Below are positions 1 through 6,740 of a stretch of 29,312 bases of DNA, piece after piece. The notes below the pieces were generated by a model. That model was not told the origin of the DNA. It was given only the letters and a program-made list of their open reading frames with translations, and did no database searches. The stretch's first letter is position 1, and each line of letters begins with the position of its first letter. The DNA lies in contig VSNQ01000006.1 of assembly GCA_009774395.1 (NCBI GenBank), positions 41,112 to 70,423 on the forward strand, read 5' to 3'. Both the position numbers and the translations under genes were made by a program. The DNA comes from Lachnospiraceae bacterium (GTDB taxonomy: Bacteria > Bacillota > Clostridia > Lachnospirales > Lachnospiraceae).

Positions 1-155
1 CCTCTAGAACTACTTTTTGCCAGCGCATAACTTAGCAGTTCTTGGCTTTGTGCCCCTAGCGCAAAGCCTCTAGAACTACTTTTTGCCAGCGCATAACTTA
101 GCAGTTCTTGGCTTTGTGCCCCTAGCGCAAAGCCTCTAGAACTGCTTTTTGCGCT
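1..155. repeat. Tandem 66-bp hairpin repeat downstream of gatC
   Basis: Two identical 66-bp units (1-66 and 67-132) and a truncated third (133-155) run from the window edge to the gatC stop codon, so the array probably continues to the left. A hairpin closed by GCGCAAAGCC and GGCTTTGTGC (10 pairs, one G-T) spans each unit, with a weaker inner AGAACT/AGTTCT pairing; neighbouring hairpins are separated by about 5 bases. The closing GCGC/GTGC pairs and an internal AAGTTATG strand (minus strand) match the hairpin modules at 2439-2613 and 27019-27246, so I place it in the same structural family. Confidence 0.85.
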
Positions 156-449
156 TTATTCAAACGTTCTTGGCACCATAAACATATTGTCTTTTTGTCC
201 TGGCGCATTTCTTAGCGTCTTTTCACTCTCATCTTTGTTTGTCACGATATCCTCACGGAATACATTCTGAACAGGAAATACATGTGACATAGGTTCAATG
301 CCTGTGGTATCCAGTTCATTTAATTTATCAATATAATCCAGCATATTTCCCATATCCTTCTTCGCTTGTTCTTTCTCCGCGTCAGAAAGCGCAAGTTTCG
401 CCAGAATCCCTACATACTCTATTGTTTCGTCAGAAATCACGTTCGCCAT
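156..449 (-). CDS. gatC: Asp-tRNA(Asn)/Glu-tRNA(Gln) amidotransferase subunit C
   Basis: This 97-residue protein is the small GatC subunit of the GatCAB amidotransferase, which converts mischarged Asp-tRNA(Asn) or Glu-tRNA(Gln) to the amidated forms. The whole protein matches the family: an early TIEYVGILAKLAL helix, a central LDYIDKLNELDT helix, the highly typical TGIEPMSHV segment, then VFREDIV and a C-terminal MFMVPRTFE tail. Length is normal (about 95 residues). I start at 449 because AGGAGG precedes that ATG by 5 bases; an open frame continues upstream but has no homology. It lies 195 bp after aspS and probably shares its T-box-controlled transcript. GatA and GatB would be expected next but lie outside the window, beyond the 66-bp repeat array. 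Confidence 0.95.
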   Translation of the reverse strand: MANVISDETIEYVGILAKLALSDAEKEQAKKDMGNMLDYIDKLNELDTTGIEPMSHVFPVQNVFREDIVTNKDESEKTLRNAPGQKDNMFMVPRTFE

Positions 450-644
450 ATATGCCTCCTTTTTCCGCTTCCCTGCTTGATCATATTTGAAAAAGCTTTC
501 TGTCAGATACACATTTCTTATATACGCTATATACTCAGTATAACAATATGCACACAACCACACATAGCAAAACTGCCGCTTTGCGGCGTGTGGCTGGCAC
601 AACTGCACAGTAAATCTTTTTATCGTGCAGTATACACTGTAATA

Positions 645-2381
645 TTAATCCCGCACCTTAATATGCACTTCCCGAAGCTGCTGTTCTGTTACGTCATTGG
701 GTGCGCCGCACATTAAATCCTGCGCCGAACCACTCATCGGGAATGCAATAACTTCACGGATATTTTCCTCATTTTTCAACAGCATTAGCATTCTGTCAAT
801 ACCAGGCGCCATGCCTGCGTGAGGCGGTGCCCCAAATTGGAATGCCTGATAAAGTGCGCCAAATTTTGACTCCAGCGTTTCCTTACTATACCCCGCAATC
901 GCAAACGCCTTTTCCATAATCTCCATGTTATGGTTGCGGACAGCACCGCTGGAAAGTTCCACACCATTGCACACAATATCATACTGATATGCCAGAATAT
1001 CCAGCGGATTTTCGTTCTGCAATGCTTCCAATCCTCCCTGCGGCATAGAGAATGGATTGTGTGTAAATCCAATTTGCTTTGTTTCTGGATCCCGTTCAAA
1101 CATAGGAAAATCGTTGACATAGCAGAAACGATATGCATTTTTTTCACAAAGCTCCAGCCGATTTCCAATCTCAACCCGAAGCTTCCCTGCATAATAGTTT
1201 GCCCGCTCCTCTTTATCCGCAATAAAGAAAATGGTATCGCCATGCTTCAAGCCTGCCTGCTTTGCTAACTGCGGTTTTAAATCTTCTGGAATAAATTTGT
1301 CGATAGGTCCTTTGTAAGACATATCCTCTGCGACTTCTAAATATCCCAGCCCGCCCATGCCAAGGGAGGTAGCAAAGTCTAACAGCTTCTCATGAAATCC
1401 TTTTGACATTTCTGCGTGTACATTAATCGCACGCACAGTTCTTCCTATAAATGGCTTAAAGGTACATTGCTGAAAAAAGTCCGTCACGTCAATAATCCGC
1501 AGTGGATTCCTAAGGTCAGGCTTATCCGTGCCAAATTCTAACATTGCCTGTTTATAGCTAAAAATCGGATACGGTGCTTTGGTAACGGTATATCCCTCCG
1601 GTGCAAAGCGCTCAAATACAGCCGATAGGACTTCCTCTCCTACCCGAAATACATCCTCCTGTGTTGCAAAACTCATCTCAAAATCAAGCTGGTAAAACTC
1701 GCCTGGTGAACGGTCAGCACGCGCGTCCTCATCACGAAAACACGGCGCAATTTGAAAATATTTATCAAAACCAGATACCATTAAAAGCTGTTTATACTGC
1801 TGCGGCGCCTGCGGAAGTGCATAAAATTTTCCTTTATATTTGCGTGATGGTACAATATAATCCCTTGCGCCTTCTGGTGAGGAAGCACATAAAATCGGTG
1901 TCTGAATCTCCAAAAAACCCATTTCTGTCATTTTCTGCCGCAAAAAACCAATAACCTGTGACCGAAAAATAATGGTATCACGTACTTTTGCATTTCTAAG
2001 ATCAAGATAACGGTACTTTAACCGAATGTCTTCTCTAGTTTCCTTGGAAGTCATCACTTCAAAAGGAAGCTGCTGGTATACTTTTCCAAGAACTGTTATT
2101 TTTTTTGCATCTAATTCAATCGTACCTGTGGGAATCTTGGGATTGTATGTTTCCTCATCCCGTTTCTCAATCAGCCCCTCAATTGAAAGACACATTTCTT
2201 TTGTAATACCCTTTAATAAACTAGTATCGCGCAAAACCACCTGAAGCACACCATACATATCACGCAGGTCGATAAAGGATACCCCACCGTGATCACGGAT
2301 ATTTTCTACCCAGCCCGCTGCCTGCAATGTCTGCCCAATATGTTGTTCCCCGATTTCCTTCATTGTCAAATCTCTGTACAT
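645..2381 (-). CDS. aspS: Aspartyl-tRNA synthetase, probably non-discriminating
   Basis: Class II bacterial-type AspRS of 578 residues, charging tRNA(Asp) and, if non-discriminating, tRNA(Asn) with aspartate. The order is an N-terminal OB-fold anticodon domain (GWVENIRDHGGVSFIDLRD), class II motif 2 (FRDEDARADRSPGEFYQLD, near residue 220), a bacterial GAD insertion (about 290-410) and motif 3 (GMAPGIDRML) near the C-terminus. The His in RDHGG occupies the position where non-discriminating AspRS enzymes often have His and E. coli has Leu; this and the adjacent gatC support the dual role by inference. GGAGG at 2391-2395 sits 9 bases before the ATG at 2381; an ATG two codons upstream (2387) is only 3 bases from it. 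A T-box leader controls it. Confidence 0.96.
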   Translation of the reverse strand: MYRDLTMKEIGEQHIGQTLQAAGWVENIRDHGGVSFIDLRDMYGVLQVVLRDTSLLKGITKEMCLSIEGLIEKRDEETYNPKIPTGTIELDAKKITVLGKVYQQLPFEVMTSKETREDIRLKYRYLDLRNAKVRDTIIFRSQVIGFLRQKMTEMGFLEIQTPILCASSPEGARDYIVPSRKYKGKFYALPQAPQQYKQLLMVSGFDKYFQIAPCFRDEDARADRSPGEFYQLDFEMSFATQEDVFRVGEEVLSAVFERFAPEGYTVTKAPYPIFSYKQAMLEFGTDKPDLRNPLRIIDVTDFFQQCTFKPFIGRTVRAINVHAEMSKGFHEKLLDFATSLGMGGLGYLEVAEDMSYKGPIDKFIPEDLKPQLAKQAGLKHGDTIFFIADKEERANYYAGKLRVEIGNRLELCEKNAYRFCYVNDFPMFERDPETKQIGFTHNPFSMPQGGLEALQNENPLDILAYQYDIVCNGVELSSGAVRNHNMEIMEKAFAIAGYSKETLESKFGALYQAFQFGAPPHAGMAPGIDRMLMLLKNEENIREVIAFPMSGSAQDLMCGAPNDVTEQQLREVHIKVRD

Positions 2382-2438
2382 TTTCATAATCCTCCATTTT
2401 CAATTGGCTCTGCAAAATATAAACCTTTTTTTACTAAT

Positions 2439-2613
2439 CGAGTAAGAGAATGACCTTCTCTCCTACTCGCGCGCCGGGCACTCATCAGCTTCTGCTGACA
2501 AACTTCATCTGGGTGCCGTGTGCAATCGAGTAGGGGAATGACCTTCTCTCCTACTCGCCGCACGCCCCATGCGCCGCTTCTGCGGCATATTTCCTCTGCA
2601 TGGGGCTGTGCAT
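2439..2613. repeat. Four-hairpin repeat cluster in the aspS leader
   Basis: Four alternating hairpins lie between the T-box terminator and aspS. Simple hairpins at 2439-2469 and 2527-2557 pair CGAGTA(A/G)G with CCTACTCG. Two-level hairpins occupy about 2470-2523 (outer GGCACTC/GGGTGCC, inner TCAGC-ttct-GCTGA) and 2561-2613 (outer GCCCCATGC/GCATGGGGC, inner GCCGC-ttct-GCGGC). A conserved internal strand (on minus, GAAGTTTGTC or GAAATATGCC) links the inner and outer stems, and GCGC or GCAC pairs with GTGC at the base. All would be transcribed in the aspS mRNA after read-through of the T-box. Confidence 0.8.
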
Positions 2614-2646
2614 AAAAAAATCCCAGAATACAAATGTATTCCGGGA
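2614..2646 (-). terminator. T-box intrinsic terminator
   Basis: On the minus strand, TCCCGGAATAC pairs with GTATTCTGGGA (11 pairs including one G-U) around an ATTT loop and is followed directly by seven T residues. It lies 18 bp downstream of the T-box motif, the expected place for the alternative to the antiterminator. Confidence 0.92.
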
Positions 2647-2947
2647 CGGATAATGCAAATATACCCGCGGTACCACCCGCATTGACAAGACCTGTAACCA
2701 GCATACTCTTCGGCGGTTTCTGTCTTATCCTCTCTTACATTTAACGCATGCATACGTATTACCCTAATGGGACAGTTCGTGCCATTGCCTCGCCTGCCTG
2801 TTCAGATAATCTGCTCCGGAGTGTTCCCTTTGTTTGTTCCCACGGTTGGTGCTCTCAGTCGGTGACACCATCTTCCTGTCGCTTTTCCTAACAAGAGTCT
2901 CCTTCATAGCATTTTCAAGTCATTTTTATTCCAAGATTCTTTTACTA
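2614..2947 (-). promoter_or_regulatory. T-box riboswitch leader of aspS-gatC
   Basis: On the minus strand the conserved T-box antiterminator sequence CGGGTGGTACCGCGG is present (2665-2680), followed by an intrinsic terminator at 2614-2646. About 140 bases upstream of the T-box motif, the base of Stem I pairs GGAG (2902-2899) with CTCC (2821-2818) and TTGTT (2894-2890) with AACAA. The loop between these stems contains GGGAACA, and the specifier position before the last A reads AAC (Asn, 2825-2823), overlapping GAA (Glu, 2826-2824). Uncharged tRNA would stabilise the antiterminator and raise aspS-gatC expression. The promoter lies just upstream. The Stem I pairing was made by eye; the T-box call itself is secure. 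Confidence 0.93.
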
Positions 2948-2953
2948 ATTGGT

Positions 2954-2982
2954 ATCATAACATAAGTATTTGTGATTTTCAA
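2954..2982 (-). promoter_or_regulatory. Sigma-A-type promoter for the T-box/aspS transcript
   Basis: On the minus strand, TTGAAA (2982-2977) and TATGAT (2959-2954) are separated by 17 bases, placing the start of transcription near 2947, about 40 bases before Stem I of the T-box. Confidence 0.7.
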
Positions 2983-2992
2983 GATTTTTTTA

Positions 2993-3073
2993 TTAGGAAT
3001 TGTCAAAAAATAACTTGTTAATTTGACGCCGTATAAATGTTCAGCTGCAAAGAAGATAATCGCAGGCGTAGCG
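2993..3073. repeat. Palindromic MITE-like repeat, copy 1 (left half only)
   Basis: Begins TTAGGAATTGTCAAAAAATA and matches the copies at 8903-9065 and 12174-12300 through the AGATAATCGCAGGCGTAGCG segment, after which similarity stops. Only the left arm and hairpin tip remain. It lies between the end of a serpin gene and the aspS promoter, its left end about 10 bp upstream of the -35 box. Confidence 0.85.
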
Positions 3074-3120
3074 AACTATCGTTCTATTAAACTCCCCTTT
3101 CTCCCAAGCCGCTTCCTATC

Positions 3121-4329
3121 CTATGCCAGTTTTTTTATTCCAATAAATATTGGCATATTGTTATTACAGTCAATAATCATATATACAAACGGACGATCTA
3201 AATATACTTTTTTTGGTTTCTCCTTTGGCTTTGCACAAAGGCAGCGAATGCCAACCAGTGTAGCTGCGCCTGCTTTCGTTCCTTTTTCGTCCACGGATAT
3301 AAATGTCTTATGTATTACTTGATCAAAGTAGATCTTTTCGCCTCCCAAGCTTCCCATTCCTGAAAAGTCTGCTCTCTGTGGAGAAAAAGCATCTTTTATG
3401 CCCATTTTGTGTAAAACTTCAGATAAATCAATACCATATTCCATTTCAAATTTGGGCAGGGCTGTTTTTACTTCTATATCTTCTGCATTTGATAATATCT
3501 GCTGTATCCGTTTACCAGTTAGCGAAGCTGCATACTCTGACACTTTTAAGCCCTTTCGGGGAAGCAGTGCGGCAAATGCGTACTGGGAACCCTTATAATA
3601 CTTTATAAATCCCTCTGCATTGTCCTCCTTTAGATACAGGTGTTCTTCTCCATACATAAAATCTATTTCCTGTACTGCTTTATCTTCTTGAAAAAATTTT
3701 CCTTTTCGTACCGATTCCTGCTCATATGCCTTTTCCCACTTTGACTGAAAAGCAAGGGCATTAACCAGATACATGACAGCTTCTCTGCCGATACAATCAA
3801 GAATTTTTTGAATCATCCCTTCCGTTTGCTTACAAACCCAATGATTAATATGATTCCATGTCGTTTCATCAAAAGGCGCTTGATGAACCTCGAAATCAAA
3901 GTATTTTTTGTTGGTCTGCAAAAAGTCCTGACTTACCGTAAAATCCATTCTATCCTGAACCCATATGGCATTTGCTAAATGGAGTTTCACCGCCCCCAGC
4001 GGCGGCGTTAAGATATAGCTGCCAAGAAATGGATTTAATTCGTTCAAAGATGCGCCAAACACCTCCTCCATCTGAGAAAGCGTTTCTCCCCGTGCGCCGT
4101 TCGCTGTCATCGCAAGGGCGCAGAGAACGGATAATGGAGAAACTAAAATATTTTTATTTTCTTCCCCCTTAATTATCTCCTTTTTCATACTATGCTGCAA
4201 TAAACGCACACCAAAATCTGTAACCGCAAATGCTGCTGCTGTTTCTGTTTCCATTATTTCTTGTTCCTCTTTTATTTCATGATTACCATAAACTTTTGCT
4301 TCGTTATTCTTTTTAAAAAATCCAAACAT
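3121..4329 (-). CDS. Serpin-family protease inhibitor (serpin 1)
   Basis: A 402-residue protein with the full serpin fold: ILVSPLSVLCALAMTANGARG (helix B/C region), LANAIWVQ, the NALAFQSKWE breach segment, the ALPKFEMEYGIDL strand and the C-terminal RPFVYMIIDCNNNMPIFIG strands. The hinge of the reactive loop (EKGTKAGAAT) has small residues at P12-P9, as in inhibitory serpins. Counting from the hinge glycine as P15 puts the scissile bond near IRCL-CAK, so P1 may be Leu, with Arg and Cys nearby. The loop is about 5 residues longer than in alpha-1-antitrypsin. No signal peptide is visible; the N-terminus is charged (MFGFFKKNNE). It lies 30 bp after the truncated GH5 gene. The start is uncertain: RBS signals are weak, and the ATG at 4254 (AGAGGA upstream) is an alternative. 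Confidence 0.93.
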   Translation of the reverse strand: MFGFFKKNNEAKVYGNHEIKEEQEIMETETAAAFAVTDFGVRLLQHSMKKEIIKGEENKNILVSPLSVLCALAMTANGARGETLSQMEEVFGASLNELNPFLGSYILTPPLGAVKLHLANAIWVQDRMDFTVSQDFLQTNKKYFDFEVHQAPFDETTWNHINHWVCKQTEGMIQKILDCIGREAVMYLVNALAFQSKWEKAYEQESVRKGKFFQEDKAVQEIDFMYGEEHLYLKEDNAEGFIKYYKGSQYAFAALLPRKGLKVSEYAASLTGKRIQQILSNAEDIEVKTALPKFEMEYGIDLSEVLHKMGIKDAFSPQRADFSGMGSLGGEKIYFDQVIHKTFISVDEKGTKAGAATLVGIRCLCAKPKEKPKKVYLDRPFVYMIIDCNNNMPIFIGIKKLA

Positions 4330-4359
4330 CGCTATCTTCTATTCCTTAGTCCTTTATAA

Positions 4360-5133
4360 TTACTGTAGTGCCGTACTCGTGCTATAGTGTACCATCTGCG
4401 CCACAATCTGCGGAAAAAGTATCTGATTTTTTACCCGCCTTAAAATGCCGAAGTTTTCGCCATCGCCGCCAAAAGAATTATTATCCCACCAGCAGGTTGT
4501 CATCCCATAATGTCTTGCCTGCGCAACATAATATGCCGCAAACTCCGTGCGTGCCTGTATATTGTCCTTTTTAATTCTCGCACCGAACTCGCCGATTACT
4601 ACGCCAGTTCCTTTGGAAATATACTTGTCATACAGTTTTTTCATAAATGTATCGATATCTGCTGTTCCGTTTTGTTCCGCAATGGAAAACTGATCGGTGC
4701 TGTTTTTGTCATTTTCACCCGCCAGAGCAAAATTGTAGGGTGTATACGCATGAACCGATACCAAAATCCTGTTTTCTGCACTGCTATCGTCCGTTGGCAA
4801 AACAAAAGCATCTGCCAGCGCAAAATCTGGTGAAGCGCAGTATCCCGGCACCATAATATAGCGGGATCTGTTGTATCCTTTTCCATTTGCCCGTATGGTA
4901 TCTACCGCCGTCTGATTTAACTGATTTACACAATCTATACATTCCTTTCCCACTTCGGAATTAATATCAATCCACCATTCATGATCTGTCCCTATATGTC
5001 GTGGCTCATTTAGCGTTTCAAACACCAGTTTTTCATTATACTCCGCAAACCGTTCTGATACCTGCTGCCATATTGCCTGTACATACTGCTTGGAATGCTG
5101 CAAATATCCTTTTTCCTTATGATAATAGTCCAA
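4360..5133 (-). pseudogene. GH5-family endoglucanase, N-terminally truncated
   Basis: The 257 codons match the C-terminal two thirds of a GH5 (subfamily 4-like) cellulase: IWQQVSERF, the acid/base motif FETLNEPR, VSVHAYTPYNFAL, the nucleophile motif VVIGEFGA and TCWWDNNSFGGDGENFGIL. Both catalytic Glu residues are present, but the first three beta-strands of the TIM barrel (about 150 residues with the conserved Trp-Gly-Asn and Arg segments) and any signal peptide are missing. The only in-frame start is a TTG at 5133 without a good ribosome site. Upstream DNA is a different gene remnant (AAA ATPase), so a deletion or recombination probably joined the two. An intact, active enzyme is unlikely; expression of the fragment cannot be excluded. 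Confidence 0.85.
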
Positions 5134-5331
5134 ATAACAATATATTCTTCTTGGAGATAATCTTCCAGCGCAGCTAGTGTTGTTGTCTTTCCATACTGAC
5201 GTCCTCTATTGATTACATAATATTTTTCTCTATTTATTAGTATCTTTTATCTGATCCAGCCTATCCTCCAGATTTACCATATAGTGCTTTTTAGGGCTGC
5301 ACAAACCTTCTGTATTAAAATACTTTTTCAT
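5134..5331 (-). pseudogene. AAA-family ATPase remnant, frameshifted and truncated
   Basis: From ATG 5331 (AAGGGG seven bases upstream) the frame reads MKKYFNTEGLCSPKKHYMVN and then LEDRLDQIKDTNK before a stop. After a one-base shift near 5240 it resumes as REKYYVINRGRQYGKTTTLA and then ALEDYLQEEYIVI. This is the N-terminus of the AAA-ATPase family abundant in Lachnospiraceae; GRQYGKTTT is its Walker A loop. Similarity ends at about 5135, where the GH5 fragment begins in another frame. The remaining family domains (Walker B and the C-terminal nuclease-like part) are absent. The region 5332-5466 before it holds only its former leader with two small palindromes (5345-5360 and 5374-5393). Confidence 0.8.
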
Positions 5332-5466
5332 ACTGATACCCCTTGCGTGCTTTAACACGCATATTAATCAATATTTGAAAGTTTACTTTCAAACTTGCTC
5401 TCTTTAAAATCAAATGCTAACGATACAATCATTTTATCCAAACAATGTTAAAAAATATCTTCTACT

Positions 5467-6705
5467 CTACACTATCTCCGTTACAGTCCCAATAAATACA
5501 GGAAAATTTACTTTGCAGTCGACAATCATATAAACAAACGGACGGTTTAAATGTACATACTTTTTGTCAGACGCAAGCGCCCCTAACAGCATGGCGCTTG
5601 CGTCTGTGCCGTTCTCATGAACAGAAATATAAGTTCTATGCAGTGCCCCCTCCAAAGACAGTTTTTCTCTTTTTAATCTGCCAATCCCCGAAAAGTCTGC
5701 CTGCCGCTGGAAGGCATCTATTATTCCCATTTCCTGCGAAATACTACTAAGTTCTATACCATACTCTACCTGAAACTTCGGAAGTTCTATATCAACCTCA
5801 TTATGAATTGGATTGGCTAAAATAGAATGCAGACGCTCTCCCGTTAAAGAAGCTGCATACTGCGCCACCATTATGCCTCTCTTGGGCAGAAGGGCGGCAA
5901 ATGCATATCGCCCACCCTTGTAATATTTCAGAAAACCGCCTGCGCAACTGTCACGCAAATAATAATCTTCCTCTGTGCACATCATCTCTACACGTTGGAT
6001 AGTTCCATCTTCTTTGGTAAAATCCCGTTCCTCTACCTGCGTTACCATAAAAGATTCTACCCATTCTGCGGAAAACGAAACCGCATTGAGCAGATACATC
6101 GTTGCGCAAGGATTTAGATCATTTAGAATTTCCGTAATTTTTCCGTTTGTATGCTTTGTTACCCAGCCGTTAATCTGCTCTAATGTTGCTGTGTCAAAAG
6201 GCGCTAGATGTACACTTGCGTTCAAGTATTTCTCACCTGCCTGCAAAAATTCAGGTTCTAGTGCAATTTCTAAATTCTTCCGCAACCAGACAGCATTGGC
6301 AATCAAAAGTTCCCTGCCCGCCGCCTGCGTAGCTTTATACCTGCCCAAATACTTATTTAATTCCGACACGGAAGCACCAAACGCATTTTCCATCTGCGCA
6401 AGTGTATTTCCTCTTGCGCCGTTTGCCGCCATCACAAACGCCGTTAGAATTGACAATGGGGAAATCAAAACATTCCCTTTCCCTTGTTTTCGTATACTGT
6501 TTTGAAACAAACGCACGCCAAAATCCAATGCCGCTATGTCGGTTTCTTTTTTTGCAGGCATTCCTGCCGCTGCCGGAAATGAAGGCGCAGCATTACGCAT
6601 CATCGGAACTGCATAATTTACGTTATTCCACACCGGCTTTAATATTGTTGGTAATCGCCTTTTTATAGACATTGTAACGAAATCCCCCTTTATACTCCCA
6701 AACAT
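5467..6705 (-). CDS. Serpin-family protease inhibitor (serpin 2)
   Basis: A 412-residue serpin, paralogous to the one at 3121-4329 (shared ISPLSILTAFVMAANGARG, QMENAFGAS, YYKGGRYAFAALLPKRG, LPKFQVEYGIEL, RPFVYMIVDC). The hinge ENGTDASAM keeps small residues, but the reactive loop is about 7 residues shorter than that of serpin 1 and its sequence differs completely (LLGALASDKKY); counting from hinge Gly as P15 gives P1 near Asp or Ser in ALASDKK, so the target protease probably differs. No cleavable signal peptide is recognisable. It follows the VWA lipoprotein gene by 35 bp and may be cotranscribed. The start at 6705 lacks a ribosome site; ATG 6672 has GGGGGA 11 bases upstream and is the better-supported alternative, although both serpins begin MFG. 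Confidence 0.92.
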   Translation of the reverse strand: MFGSIKGDFVTMSIKRRLPTILKPVWNNVNYAVPMMRNAAPSFPAAAGMPAKKETDIAALDFGVRLFQNSIRKQGKGNVLISPLSILTAFVMAANGARGNTLAQMENAFGASVSELNKYLGRYKATQAAGRELLIANAVWLRKNLEIALEPEFLQAGEKYLNASVHLAPFDTATLEQINGWVTKHTNGKITEILNDLNPCATMYLLNAVSFSAEWVESFMVTQVEERDFTKEDGTIQRVEMMCTEEDYYLRDSCAGGFLKYYKGGRYAFAALLPKRGIMVAQYAASLTGERLHSILANPIHNEVDIELPKFQVEYGIELSSISQEMGIIDAFQRQADFSGIGRLKREKLSLEGALHRTYISVHENGTDASAMLLGALASDKKYVHLNRPFVYMIVDCKVNFPVFIGTVTEIV

Positions 6706-6740
6706 ACCAAATACAGCGGCACAAACATTTCAAATTGGAT

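Noticed and set aside
1..155. Tandem repeat as a possible CRISPR array
   Set aside because: Units are identical over the full 66 bp with no unique spacers and no cas genes in the window.
2384..2753. Open frames of 82-106 codons on the minus strand between aspS and 2753
   Set aside because: They cover the T-box antiterminator, its terminator and the hairpin repeats, have no ribosome site and encode repeat-derived sequence.
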